64,000 nucleotides of DNA from CAMAVH01 sp046297835 (GCA_046297835.1 JBKBHI010000004.1:186001-250000); one strand, 5' to 3'; positions 8,293 to 17,041 are shown, numbered from the stretch's first letter. Notes: generated from the sequence alone by a model not told the origin. A program made the numbers and translations.

Positions 8293-8514
8293 TTACTCGG
8301 CGTGCTCGCCTTCCTTGAAGGCGGCGTCGGTGATTCGCTTCAAGATCTCGGCATAGTGGCCGAGGGTTCCGACGTGGCCCCAGTCGATGTCGTCGGGGGC
8401 GTAGCCGAAATGGTCGTCGCTGAGCGCCCTCAACCGCTCGAGCATCATGTCGATCTCCGTCTTCTTGACGACGAAGGCGTCGCGGGCGGTGGTGGATTTG
8501 GTGGTGTTGCGCAT
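8293..8514 (-). CDS. Hypothetical phage protein, 73 aa
   Basis: The start at 8514 is preceded by AGGAG at a suitable distance; a longer reading to 8616 lacks one. The product is acidic and helical (EIDMMLERLRALSDDHFGYAPDDIDWGHVGTLGHYAEILKRITDAAF). Proteins of this look are found beside terminase genes in alphaproteobacterial prophages. No function is assigned. Confidence 0.65.
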   Translation of the reverse strand: MRNTTKSTTARDAFVVKKTEIDMMLERLRALSDDHFGYAPDDIDWGHVGTLGHYAEILKRITDAAFKEGEHAE

Positions 8515-8614
8515 GGTGGTCTCCTCTGCTGATGACCGCATGAACGCTTCACTTCGCGCCGAAGCCAAGTCGATAAGCACGCAATCAATTTGCTTTCTTT
8601 GGGGCCTGTCGATC

Positions 8615-9160
8615 ATGGGATTATCAATCCGCGCCTATGCCCGGCTTCGCGGCGTGAGCCACGTTGCCGTGCTGCGCGCGGCCAGGGCGGGGCGCATAAC
8701 GCTGGAACCTGATGGCACTGTCGATGCCGCCAAGGCAGATAGCGCCTGGGAGCGCACGACGGAGCCCGGACGCGACAAACCCAAGCCGCAAAGGCTGAAG
8801 GCGGTTGCCGATGCGGCAGTCGGCTCCGTGCGCGAGACGCTCAAGGAGCAAGGCCTGCCGGCGAGCGGCAATGTCACCTTCGTCCAGGCTCGCACCGCCC
8901 ACGAGATCGCCAAGGCGCATCTGGCGCGGCTTCGGCTGCAACGCATGAAAGGCGAGCTGGTCGACCGCGCTCGGGCCATGGCGCTCGTGTTCCGGCTTGC
9001 CCGTGAGGAGCGCGATGGCTGGATCAACTGGCCGGTGCGCGTGGCGGCATTGATGGCGGCCGAACTCGGCGTGGAGGCGCATCCGATGCAAAAAGTTCTG
9101 GAAACCTATGTCCGATCACACCTCGCCGATCTTGCCGAGGTCCAACCCGAATTCCGATGA
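8615..9160 (+). CDS. Terminase small subunit-like protein (Nu1-like)
   Basis: The start at 8615 gives MGLSIRAYARLRGVSHVAVLRAARAGRI, a MerR-like winged helix-turn-helix typical of gpNu1-type small terminases. The middle is a basic linker and the C-terminal half is helical, including AHEIAKAHLARLRLQRMKGELVDRARA. It sits directly before, and overlaps by 53 bases, the large terminase gene. It should recognise the packaging site and load the GpA-like motor. No ideal ribosome-binding site is seen. Confidence 0.75.
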   Translation: MGLSIRAYARLRGVSHVAVLRAARAGRITLEPDGTVDAAKADSAWERTTEPGRDKPKPQRLKAVADAAVGSVRETLKEQGLPASGNVTFVQARTAHEIAKAHLARLRLQRMKGELVDRARAMALVFRLAREERDGWINWPVRVAALMAAELGVEAHPMQKVLETYVRSHLADLAEVQPEFR

Positions 9161-11141
9161 GCTGACCGAGTTCGATGGCGACGAGGACTTCTGCCGCGCG
9201 TGGCGCGATGGCCTCACGCCAGACCCGACGCTCAGCGTTTCCGAATGGGCGGACCAGCACCGCATGCTGAGCTCGCGGGCGTCGGCTGAGCCAGGGCGCT
9301 ACCGCACCGACCGCACGCCTTACATGCGGGCGATCATGGACGCGCTGTCGCCGTCGCACGCCACACGACGCGTCGTGTTCATGAAGGCTGCCCAGGTGGG
9401 CGCGACCGAGGCTGGCAATAACTGGATCGGCTACGTCATTCATCATGCGCCGGGGCCGATGCTCTGCGTGCAGCCGACCGTCGAACTAGCCAAGCGGTTC
9501 TCGCGCCAGCGCGTTGACCCGCTGATCGAAGAAAGCCCTATTCTGCGTGCCCGGGTTAAACCGTCGCGTTCCCGCGACGCTGGCAACACGGTGCTGTCGA
9601 AAGAGTTTCCGGCGGGGCTGCTGGTCATGACCGGCGCCAACAGCGCGGTCGGCCTGCGCTCGATGCCGGTGCGCTATCTGTTTCTCGACGAGGTGGACGC
9701 CTATCCGCCCTCGGCCGACGAGGAAGGCGATCCGGTGGCGCTCGCCGAGGCGCGTACGCGCACGTTTTCGTGGCGCAGCAAGGTATTCCTGGCCTCGACG
9801 CCGACGATCCACGGAATCTCGCGCATCGAGCGGGAGTACGAGGCGTCCGACCAGCGGCGCTTCTTCGTGCCCTGCCCGCATTGCAACCACCGGCAGTGGC
9901 TCCAGTTCGAGCGGCTCCGGTGGGAGAAAAGTAAGCCGGATACGGCGCGCTATCTTTGCAAGGCATGCGAGGGCGCGATTGAGGAACATCACAAGACGGC
10001 CATGCTCGCGGCCGGCGAGTGGCGAACGACCGCGGCATCGTCCGATCCCGGCACCATCGGTTTTCACCTGTCGGCGCTCTATTCGCCGGTGGGGTGGCTG
10101 TCCTGGGCAGAGGTCGCCCGGGCCTGCGAGACGGCGCAGGCGACCGACGAGGCCAAGCGGAGTTTCAAGAACAGCATGCTGGGCGAGACCTGGATGGAAA
10201 CGGGTGAAGCGCCTGACTGGCAGCGGCTCTACGACCGAAGGGTAAGTTGGCTAACTGGCACGGTACCGATGGGTGGGCTCTTCCTCACCGCCGGCGCCGA
10301 CGTCCAGAAGGATCGCCTTGAGGTCGATGTCTGGGCGTGGGGCCGTGGCCTGGAAAGCTGGCTGGTCGACCACATCGTGATCGAGGGTGGTCCGGAACAT
10401 GCCACCGCCTGGTCTGCGCTGGACGCGCTTCTGGGACGCAGTTGGTCGCATGCGTCTGGCGCGACGATGGGTTTATCGAGGCTTGCAATCGACACCGGTT
10501 TCGAGGCCCCCACCGTCTATGCCTGGGCGCGCCGCGCTGGATTTGCGCAGGTGGCCCCGGTCAAAGGCGTCGAGGGCTTCAACCGGGCAAGCCCGGTTTC
10601 CGGCCCCACCTATGTCGATGCGACCGATGGCGGGAAGCGGTTGCGGCGCGGCGCGCGGCTGTGGTCGGTGGCGGTTTCGACCTTCAAGGCGGAGACCTAC
10701 CGCTACCTCCGTCTCGAACGTCCGACCGACGAGGAGCGGGCCGCAGGCGGCCGCTTTCCGGCAGGCACCATCCATCTGCCGGCCTGGGCCGACAGCGAGT
10801 GGTGCAAGCAGTTCGTCGCCGAGCAGCTGGTGACGGTGAAGACCAAACGCGGGTTTCAGCGACTCGAATGGCAGAAGCTGCGCGAGCGCAATGAAGCGCT
10901 GGATTGCCGGGTCTATGCCCGCGCCGCTGCCTGGATCGCCGGGGCTGATCGCTGGGGTGACGAGAAATGGCGCGATCTCGAACGCCAGGTCGGCGTGATC
11001 GATCCGCCAGACGCCGCGATACCCGAAACCTCAATCCCGGCTTCTGATGCCGGGTCGTCTGGAGCCGCGTCTGCGGGCGTCGTTCGACGGCCGCCAGCGC
11101 GCCGAGGTCGGCGCGTATTTACACCGAGCTATCTGAGCTGA
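9108..11141 (+). CDS. Phage terminase large subunit, GpA family
   Basis: At 677 residues it is the usual size for lambda gpA relatives. The deviant Walker A is visible as MKAAQVGATEAGNN near residue 90, the Walker B-like VRYLFLDEVDAYP near 190, a zinc-binding pair CPHCNHRQW...CKACEGAIEEH around 250-290, and a C-terminal nuclease region (LFLTAGADVQKDRLEVDVWAWG, LAIDTGFEAPTVYAWA). It pumps DNA into the prohead and cuts concatemers. The order with small terminase and gpW supports the call. Confidence 0.96.
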   Translation: MSDHTSPILPRSNPNSDELTEFDGDEDFCRAWRDGLTPDPTLSVSEWADQHRMLSSRASAEPGRYRTDRTPYMRAIMDALSPSHATRRVVFMKAAQVGATEAGNNWIGYVIHHAPGPMLCVQPTVELAKRFSRQRVDPLIEESPILRARVKPSRSRDAGNTVLSKEFPAGLLVMTGANSAVGLRSMPVRYLFLDEVDAYPPSADEEGDPVALAEARTRTFSWRSKVFLASTPTIHGISRIEREYEASDQRRFFVPCPHCNHRQWLQFERLRWEKSKPDTARYLCKACEGAIEEHHKTAMLAAGEWRTTAASSDPGTIGFHLSALYSPVGWLSWAEVARACETAQATDEAKRSFKNSMLGETWMETGEAPDWQRLYDRRVSWLTGTVPMGGLFLTAGADVQKDRLEVDVWAWGRGLESWLVDHIVIEGGPEHATAWSALDALLGRSWSHASGATMGLSRLAIDTGFEAPTVYAWARRAGFAQVAPVKGVEGFNRASPVSGPTYVDATDGGKRLRRGARLWSVAVSTFKAETYRYLRLERPTDEERAAGGRFPAGTIHLPAWADSEWCKQFVAEQLVTVKTKRGFQRLEWQKLRERNEALDCRVYARAAAWIAGADRWGDEKWRDLERQVGVIDPPDAAIPETSIPASDAGSSGAASAGVVRRPPARRGRRVFTPSYLS

Positions 11142-11150
11142 GTCCCCATC

Positions 11151-11363
11151 ATGACGCTTGAAGACATGATCGCGCGCCGCGATGCGCTGCTGGCTGCGCG
11201 GTGGCGTGGCGTGCGCACCGTCGAGGTCGAGGGGCGCCGCATCACCTATGCGAGCGATGCCGAAATGGCCGCGGCCCTTGGTGATCTCGAACGGCGGATC
11301 GCTGAAGAGCAAACCGGCGCCCGTCGCCGTATCGTTCGCACGACAGCAAGCAAGGGACTCTGA
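11151..11363 (+). CDS. Head-tail joining protein, gpW family
   Basis: A 70-residue protein starting MTLEDMIARRDALLAAR, with TYASDAEMAAALGDLERRIAEEQ in the middle. Size, helical content and position between the large terminase and portal match gpW, which plugs the portal and readies the head for tail attachment. There is a 9-base gap to terminase, and the portal start follows at once. Confidence 0.88.
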   Translation: MTLEDMIARRDALLAARWRGVRTVEVEGRRITYASDAEMAAALGDLERRIAEEQTGARRRIVRTTASKGL

Positions 11364-11369
11364 TCCTTG

Positions 11370-12845
11370 ATGGAATCGATCTCACGGTGGCGCCGCCGCG
11401 TCGGCGCCCTGGTGGGCGGTTTCGAGGCGGGCCAGGCGAGCCGCCGGCTCCGGCATTTTCAGCCGAGCCGGGCGCACCTCAACACGCTGATTGCAGCCGC
11501 CGGCGCCGACATCACCGCGCGCGCCCGCTGGCTGGTCCGCAACAACGGCTATGCGGCCAATGCGATCGAGAGCTGGGCTGGCAACGTGGTGGGCGACGGC
11601 ATCAAGCCGTCATCGTTGATTGCGGACGCCGACCTTAAGGCCCGTGTGCAGCGGCTCTGGCTCGACTGGACCGACGACAGCGATGCAGAGGGGTTCACCG
11701 ATTTCTACGGCCAGCAGCGTCGCGCCGCCCGCGAGGTGTTTATCGCCGGCGAGGTGTTCTTCCGCTTCCGGCCGCGCCGGCCCGAGGATGGGCTCACGGT
11801 GCCGCTGCAGCTGCAGATGATCCCGTCGGAGATGCTGCCGCTCAGCCGCAACGAACGGATCGCGGGCGGCAACGTCATCCGTCAGGGTATCGAGTTCGAT
11901 CGCATCGGCCGGCGCGTCGCCTATCACTTCTTGCGCCGCCATCCCGGCGACGTGACCGATCCGGGCCTCGTCGGCGAGACGGTGCGAGTGCCGGCGTCCG
12001 AAATCATCCATGTGATCGATCCGGTCGATGCCGGACAATTGCGCGGGATCTCCCGTTTCGCGCCGGGGATCGTGAAGCTGTTCCTGCTCGACCAGTACGA
12101 CGACGCCGAACTCGACCGGAAGAAGGTCGCGGCGATGCACGCACTCTTCATCACGACGCCGGCGCCCGCTGAGCCGTTCGACATCGCGGAGAGCGACGAA
12201 GGCGGCGAGCGCACAATGGACCTGCAGCCCGGCCAGATCGTTATGCTGGAGCCGGGCGAGGAGGTGCAGACCTCGGCGCCGGCCGATGTCGGCCAGACCT
12301 ACGAGCCGTTCCAGTACCGCACGCTCCTGCAGGTCTCGGCGGCGCTCGGAATTCCGTATGCGTATCTGTCGAACGACATGCTGAAGGCGAACTACTCGAA
12401 CTCGAGACTGGCACTTCTCGAGTTTCGCCGCCGCATCGAGGCCTATCAGCACTCGGTCATGGTCTGGCAGGTCTGCCGACGGGTCTGGGCCCGCTGGCTC
12501 GATACCGCGGTCGTCTCGGACGCGCTCGCCTTACCCGAATACGAACGACAGCGGCGCGACTATGCCGGCTGCTCCTGGCTGCCGCCCAAATGGGACTGGG
12601 TCGATCCATTGAAAGATGCGCGCGCTGAGATCGAGCAGATCGATGCTGGCCTGAAGAGCCGGACGCAGGCGCTCGCCGAACGGGGCTATGACGCCGATCA
12701 GGTCGATGCCGAGATTGCCGCGGACCGCGCGCGCGAGCGCCAACTCGGACTGAGCTTCGGCAGCGCATCCTCCGACCCGACGCTGCTGACCGATGCCCAA
12801 GAGGCAGCGCCGGCCGACAACCAGGCAAACGCAGCCACCCACTGA
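11370..12845 (+). CDS. Phage portal protein, lambda gpB family
   Basis: The ATG at 11370 is preferred over a TTG one codon upstream. The 491-residue product has family segments: RARWLVRNNGYAANAIESWAGNVVGDGIKP near residue 60, EVFFRFRPRR, EIIHVIDPVDAGQLRGISRFAPGIV near 215, and SYLSN-like YAYLSNDMLKANYSNSRLALLEFRR near 335. It forms the dodecameric DNA gate at one vertex. The tail end is acidic and poorly conserved. Confidence 0.95.
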   Translation: MESISRWRRRVGALVGGFEAGQASRRLRHFQPSRAHLNTLIAAAGADITARARWLVRNNGYAANAIESWAGNVVGDGIKPSSLIADADLKARVQRLWLDWTDDSDAEGFTDFYGQQRRAAREVFIAGEVFFRFRPRRPEDGLTVPLQLQMIPSEMLPLSRNERIAGGNVIRQGIEFDRIGRRVAYHFLRRHPGDVTDPGLVGETVRVPASEIIHVIDPVDAGQLRGISRFAPGIVKLFLLDQYDDAELDRKKVAAMHALFITTPAPAEPFDIAESDEGGERTMDLQPGQIVMLEPGEEVQTSAPADVGQTYEPFQYRTLLQVSAALGIPYAYLSNDMLKANYSNSRLALLEFRRRIEAYQHSVMVWQVCRRVWARWLDTAVVSDALALPEYERQRRDYAGCSWLPPKWDWVDPLKDARAEIEQIDAGLKSRTQALAERGYDADQVDAEIAADRARERQLGLSFGSASSDPTLLTDAQEAAPADNQANAATH

Positions 12846-12852
12846 GGTTTCT

Positions 12853-14169
12853 ATGACGAGATTTCATCCGCTGCTCAGCCGGCTCAGCGGCCGGCCCTTG
12901 GCGATCGCGCCGCGAGCACTCGACGGACTGCTCGCCGCCGGCCCGTTGCTCGACGCCCGCCCGAACATGCTTTTGGCCCGCGATGCTCTGCCAGCCATGA
13001 AAGCGAGTTACGCCGTGACCGATGCCGGCATCGCCGTGGTGCCGATCCTCGGACCGCTGATGACGCGCGGCGACTGGCTGACAACCTTTCTCGGCGCCAG
13101 CGATTATGGCGAGATCGGCGCCGCCGTGGAAGCCGCCGTGGCCGATTCGACCGTGCGCGCCGTGCTGCTGGAACTGGACTCGCCGGGCGGCGAGGTCGGG
13201 GGCATATTCGACCTCGTTGATCGCCTCACGGCATTGCGCGAAGCTGCGCAAAAGCCGCTCTGGGCCGTGGCGAGCGAGAGCGCTCTCTCGGCCGCCTTTG
13301 CGATAGCTAGCGTGGCGGACCGGCTTTACGTCACCCGGACCGCGGAAATCGGCTCCATCGGCGTCGTTGCCATCCATATCGACGAGAGCGTCGCCGACGT
13401 CATGGCCGGCCTCAAATGGACGCTCATTCACGCGGGCGCCCGCAAGATCGATGGCAATGCCCACGAGCCGCTCTCGGATACCGCGTTCTCAGAGATCCAG
13501 ACGGATGTCGATGCGCTGCACGCGGATCTCGTCACCCTGGTTGCGCGCAACCGATACATGAGCCCGGACGCTGTCCGCGCCACGCAAGCCGCCGTCTATC
13601 GGGGTCGGCGCGGGATCGATGCCGGCCTAGCAGACCGGCTCGGCACCGTCGATCTGGCTCTCGCCGATCTCACCCTGATGCTCGATCCGCCACGTCTGAT
13701 CACGGGCGCCCCGCAGCGTGCCCGCAGTACTCAACCTCCAAGGAGAAAGACCGAAATGACCATCGACACCGAGCCCGACGCGACTACCGAAAACGCCGCC
13801 GTCATCGAGGCGGTTCCGTCTGACCCGGACGCCGCCGAAACCCAGCGGTCGGCCCCGCCGCCTCCTGTGGTAGTGGAAGCCGCCGCGCAAGAGGCCGCCG
13901 ATCGGCTGCGCGCGGAATATGCCGAGATCGCCGCCATTGCAGCCCAAGGGGCCCGGCTGGGCGTCGCGATCGACGCCGCCGACGCCATGGCCAAAGGGAT
14001 CGCGCCGCATGCGCTGCGAAGCTCCATCCTCGACGCCCTGGCGGCCCGCGCCGAAGCCAGCGCCGTGGTTGCCGTGGCGCCCCAGCCGCCCGGCTCTCCC
14101 ACTTCGAACGGCGGCGAAAGCCCCATCGTGCGCCGTGCGCGTGAGCGCGCATCAGCCAATCGCAGCTGA
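12853..14169 (+). CDS. S49-family capsid maturation protease fused to scaffold domain (gpC-like)
   Basis: The start at 12853 follows GAGG. Residues 1-290 form a SppA/ClpP-like fold: LLELDSPGGEVGGIFDLVD, nucleophile Ser146 in ALSAAFAIAS, and the glycine-rich TAEIGSIGVVAIHID. Residues after about 300 are a Pro/Ala/Glu-rich linker and a coiled-coil-like region (EAADRLRAEYAEIAAIAAQGARLG), a typical scaffold. As in lambda C/Nu3, the scaffold part also has its own start at 13756. The protease trims scaffold and portal during head maturation. Confidence 0.93.
   Translation: MTRFHPLLSRLSGRPLAIAPRALDGLLAAGPLLDARPNMLLARDALPAMKASYAVTDAGIAVVPILGPLMTRGDWLTTFLGASDYGEIGAAVEAAVADSTVRAVLLELDSPGGEVGGIFDLVDRLTALREAAQKPLWAVASESALSAAFAIASVADRLYVTRTAEIGSIGVVAIHIDESVADVMAGLKWTLIHAGARKIDGNAHEPLSDTAFSEIQTDVDALHADLVTLVARNRYMSPDAVRATQAAVYRGRRGIDAGLADRLGTVDLALADLTLMLDPPRLITGAPQRARSTQPPRRKTEMTIDTEPDATTENAAVIEAVPSDPDAAETQRSAPPPPVVVEAAAQEAADRLRAEYAEIAAIAAQGARLGVAIDAADAMAKGIAPHALRSSILDALAARAEASAVVAVAPQPPGSPTSNGGESPIVRRARERASANRS
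13756..14169 (+). CDS. Nested capsid scaffold protein (Nu3-like, in frame within the protease gene)
   Basis: An in-frame ATG at 13756 is preceded by AAGGAG (AGGAG at 13741-13745), a much better ribosome-binding site than most in this operon, placed exactly at the junction between protease and scaffold domains. The 137-residue product would be Pro/Ala/Glu-rich followed by a helical C-terminus. This is the lambda C/Nu3 arrangement: most scaffold is made from the internal start, with a minority as the protease fusion. Confidence 0.75.
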   Translation: MTIDTEPDATTENAAVIEAVPSDPDAAETQRSAPPPPVVVEAAAQEAADRLRAEYAEIAAIAAQGARLGVAIDAADAMAKGIAPHALRSSILDALAARAEASAVVAVAPQPPGSPTSNGGESPIVRRARERASANRS

Positions 14170-14186
14170 CGAAAAGGAGGATCATC

Positions 14187-14576
14187 ATGACCGTTCTCAC
14201 CATGTCGCCGACCCTCGGCGACCTTCTCAAGTATGAACTCAACGGGAGCTACTGCCGCGAGGCTGTGACCCTCAAGGCCGGCGCCAACTACGCGCTCGGC
14301 TCCGTGCTCGGAAAGATCACGGCCTCGGGCAAGTACCGACTTGCGCCCGCGGCCGAAGTGACCGGCGACGAGGGCGCCGAGATCGCCGCCGCTATGCTCA
14401 TCGAAGCGGTCGACGCTACAGCCGGTGACAGGACCGGTCTGGTGGTTGCGCGGGGCCCAGCGATCGTGTCCAAGGCCGCGCTCGTCTTCGACGCCTCCGT
14501 CGACCAGCCCGCCGAGATCGCGGCCAAGCATGCCGAGCTGAGCACTGCCGGAATCGTCCCCCGCGATACCGCCTGA
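14187..14576 (+). CDS. Head decoration protein, gpD family
   Basis: A 129-residue protein with the gpD signature features: GDLLKYELNGSYCREAVTLKAGANYALGSVLGKIT near the start and a C-terminal sheet region ending GIVPRDTA. It trims and stabilises the expanded capsid at three-fold axes. AAAGGAGG lies just upstream of the start. It is followed by a terminator-like hairpin, so its transcript may be more abundant than that of the capsid gene. Confidence 0.93.
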   Translation: MTVLTMSPTLGDLLKYELNGSYCREAVTLKAGANYALGSVLGKITASGKYRLAPAAEVTGDEGAEIAAAMLIEAVDATAGDRTGLVVARGPAIVSKAALVFDASVDQPAEIAAKHAELSTAGIVPRDTA

Positions 14577-14607
14577 TCTTCAAGCCTCACGTCTGATTCT
14601 CTGACCG

Positions 14608-14637
14608 GCTCCGGAGCGCGCGCTTCGGGGCTTTTTT
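14608..14637 (+). terminator. Rho-independent terminator-like hairpin between gpD and gpE
   Basis: An 8-bp stem (14608-14615 with 14624-14631, two G-T pairs) and a GCGCGCGC loop are followed by six T at 14632-14637. It lies inside the late operon, so it is probably leaky or antiterminated and sets the gpD to gpE ratio. Confidence 0.65.
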
Positions 14638-14670
14638 GTTGTCCGTTTCACTCAAAGGAGACCCGACCCC

Positions 14671-15693
14671 ATGGTCGCCATAATCAACCCGTTCGACGCG
14701 GGCGGCTATTCGCTCGCCGAGATGACCCAGGCCATCAACATCCTGCCCAATGTCTATACCCGCCTCGGGCAGATGGGCCTGTTCCGCTTCGAAGGCGTGA
14801 CCCAGCGCTCCGTCATCATCGAGCAGGCAGAAGGCGTGCTCAACCTCCTGCCGACTGTGCCGCTCGGCGGGCCCGCCACCGTCGCCAATCGCGACACGCG
14901 CTCGACGCGCTCCTTCACCGTGCCGTGGATCCCGCACGACGACGTGATCACGCCCCAGGACATTCAGGGCGTGCGCGGCTTCGGCGTCGCCGACGCTGCG
15001 GATCCGCTCGCCACCGTCATGGAGCGCAAGCTCACCCGCATGCGGGTCAAGCACGCCCAGACACGCGAGTACATGGAGGTCAACGCGCTGCGCGGCATCG
15101 TCAAGGACGGCGCCGGCACCACGCTCTACAACTACTTCACCGAGTTCGGGCTGGCGCAGCTGGAAACCGACTTCGTGCTTGGCACTGCTGGCACCCAGGT
15201 CCAGGCGAAGGTGCGCGATGTGCTCAGGAAGGTCGAGACCGAACTCAAGGGCGAGACCATGACCGGCGCGCTGGCGCTGGTGAGCCCGGAGTTCTTCGAC
15301 AAGCTGATTGGCCACGCCAAGGTCGAGGAGGCCTACAAGTACTATTCCTCGACCGGGGCACAGCCGCTTCGTGAGGACACCCGTCGGCGTTTCCCCTTCG
15401 CCGGCATCCTGTTCGAGGAGTACAACGCGACCGTCACGCTCTCGACCGGCGCGACGGAAACCCTGATCCCCTCCGGCGAAGGCATCGCGTTCCCGCTCGG
15501 CACCCTCGATACCTTCGTCACCCACGGCGCGCCGGCCAACCTGATCGAGACGGTCAACACGGTGGGCCTGCCGATCTACGCCCGGCAGATTGCGCGACCC
15601 GACGGCAGCGCCATCGAGGTCAAGACTGAAGCGTCGATCCTGCCGATCAACAAGCGGCCGCGCCTCGCCGTGCGCATCTTCTCCAGCAACTAA
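14671..15693 (+). CDS. Major capsid protein, gpE family (HK97 fold)
   Basis: At 340 residues this is the normal size for lambda gpE relatives. Recognisable segments are the N-terminus (IINPFDAGGYSLAEMTQAINILPNVYTRLGQMGLF), RSVIIEQAEGVLNLLPTVPLG, and SFTVPWIPHDDVITPQDIQGVRGFG. It assembles the icosahedral shell on the scaffold. CAAAGGAG lies before the ATG. The next phage gene (gpFII-like) is 1.35 kb away because a reverse-strand cassette intervenes. Confidence 0.96.
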   Translation: MVAIINPFDAGGYSLAEMTQAINILPNVYTRLGQMGLFRFEGVTQRSVIIEQAEGVLNLLPTVPLGGPATVANRDTRSTRSFTVPWIPHDDVITPQDIQGVRGFGVADAADPLATVMERKLTRMRVKHAQTREYMEVNALRGIVKDGAGTTLYNYFTEFGLAQLETDFVLGTAGTQVQAKVRDVLRKVETELKGETMTGALALVSPEFFDKLIGHAKVEEAYKYYSSTGAQPLREDTRRRFPFAGILFEEYNATVTLSTGATETLIPSGEGIAFPLGTLDTFVTHGAPANLIETVNTVGLPIYARQIARPDGSAIEVKTEASILPINKRPRLAVRIFSSN

Positions 15694-15747
15694 ATTGGTT
15701 GCGACCTGCGCTTAACGTATCTTCGCCCACTGGGCTTCGCTTGGCCC

Positions 15748-16707
15748 CTATGCCGCTTGCCGCCTGTGATCGCAGGCATGAACCTCGACGCTCACATGAG
15801 ACAATTGCTCCAGGCCCCGGAGCTTGTCCTTGTAATGCCCGGGAGGTTGGGGGGCGTCGGAGACAACCGAGACCACAAGCGCCAAGTGTCCGGGACCGAC
15901 CCGCCACAAGTGGAGGTCGGATACTCGGTCTCCGTTCTCTTCCAGCGCGTGCTGTATTTTCAAAACCATGCCTTTGTCCGGCATTGTGTCGAGCAGGACG
16001 GCGCCAGCGCCGCGGATGAGCCCCCATGACCAGCGGGCGATGACTATGCTTCCGACGATGCCCATGAGTGGATCCATCCAGAGCCAGCCATAGAAGCGCC
16101 CTGTGAGCAGCGCGACGATTGCGAGAACCGAGGTCAAAGCGTCGGTCAGAACATGAAAATAAGCGGCGCGCAGGTTGTGGTCCTGGTGGCGGCTAGCATG
16201 CGCATGCTTGTGGTCGTGCTCACCTTGATCGGAATGATCGTGATGGGGCTGTCCGCCGTCATGCAGAAGCCACGCGCTCACTAGATTTACGACCAGCCCG
16301 AGGACTGCGACGGCAATTGCTTCATTGAAGCGGATCGAGATCGGTGAGGTCAATCGGATGACAGATTCGACGCCGATCAAGAGCGCTACGATCGCCAGGA
16401 TCATGGCGCTCGAATAGCCGGCGAGTTCGCCCAACTTGCCAGTCCCAAAAGTGAAATGCTCGTTATGGGCATGGCGACGCGCATAAAGGTAGGCGACGGC
16501 CGTGATGGTCAGCGCCCCGGCATGGGTCGCCATGTGGAAGCCATCCGCCAGCAAAGCCATTGAGCCGAATAGAAAGCCGGCGAAAATCTCGCCGACCATC
16601 ATCACGGCTGTCAGACCGATGACGATCCAGGTGCGCCGCTCATTTCGGGCATGGTCAGCGCCTAGGAAGACGTGCTCATGCTGCCAAGCGTCGATCGAGG
16701 AATGCAT
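15748..16707 (-). CDS. dmeF: CDF-family metal exporter, DmeF-like
   Basis: Start taken at 16707 (MHSSIDAWQHEHVFLG), 13 bases after the regulator gene ends; a longer reading has no support. The 319-residue protein has six membrane spans, CDF metal-site segments ADGFHMATHAGAL and FHVLTDALTSVLAI, a His/Asp-rich cytoplasmic loop (HHDHSDQGEHDHKHAHASRH) and a C-terminal cytoplasmic domain. The HEHVFLG start and HMATHA form are typical of DmeF, which exports Co2+ and Ni2+. It lies in reverse between capsid and head-tail genes of the prophage, a moron-like cargo position. Confidence 0.92.
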   Translation of the reverse strand: MHSSIDAWQHEHVFLGADHARNERRTWIVIGLTAVMMVGEIFAGFLFGSMALLADGFHMATHAGALTITAVAYLYARRHAHNEHFTFGTGKLGELAGYSSAMILAIVALLIGVESVIRLTSPISIRFNEAIAVAVLGLVVNLVSAWLLHDGGQPHHDHSDQGEHDHKHAHASRHQDHNLRAAYFHVLTDALTSVLAIVALLTGRFYGWLWMDPLMGIVGSIVIARWSWGLIRGAGAVLLDTMPDKGMVLKIQHALEENGDRVSDLHLWRVGPGHLALVVSVVSDAPQPPGHYKDKLRGLEQLSHVSVEVHACDHRRQAA

Positions 16708-16720
16708 ATCATGCTCGCGT

Positions 16721-16984
16721 CTAAAGATATTTAGTGATCTCGCGGAACTCCGCGATTTTCTGCTGCACTTCCGGCGGAAGCGGTCCCGTTTCCCCAAGAT
16801 GATGATCGATGTGATCCAGGATCAGCATTTGCTTCGTCTTTTCCAGTGCCTTGATCACGGCCTGCATCTGCTGCGCGATGGCGAGGCCGTCCCGATTCTC
16901 GGCGACCATACGGACGACGGTCGCGAGATGTCCTTCGGCGCGTCGCAGCCGCTTGAGGATGTCGGTGTTGCTTGCATGAGCCAT
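16721..16984 (-). CDS. dmeR: CsoR/RcnR-family metal-responsive repressor (DmeR-like)
   Basis: An 87-residue all-helical protein with the family's first-helix signature LKRLRRAEGHLATVVRMVAENRDG and the His-rich HIDHHL late in helix 2. The usual CsoR/RcnR cysteine is absent, and the whole protein contains no cysteine. As first gene of the pair it probably represses both genes through the G-tract palindrome at 16994-17012 and is released by Ni, Co or another metal bound by histidines. The C-terminal extension (LPPEVQQKIAEFREITKYL) is longer than in RcnR. Confidence 0.85.
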   Translation of the reverse strand: MAHASNTDILKRLRRAEGHLATVVRMVAENRDGLAIAQQMQAVIKALEKTKQMLILDHIDHHLGETGPLPPEVQQKIAEFREITKYL

Positions 16985-16993
16985 TCGCTATCC

Positions 16994-17012
16994 TATCCCC
17001 CTGGAGGGGATA
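16994..17012 (-). promoter_or_regulatory. Candidate operator of the metal-efflux pair: TATCCCC-N5-GGGGATA
   Basis: A perfect 7+7 inverted repeat with a 5-base spacer lies 9 bases upstream of the dmeR-like start. G/C tracts flanked by TA-rich ends are the known style of CsoR/RcnR operators, so this is the best candidate site. It sits between the divergent repressor and gpFII-like genes and could affect both. Confidence 0.6.
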
Positions 17013-17041
17013 AAACAAGCTGAGTTAGCGGAGAAGCCGTC

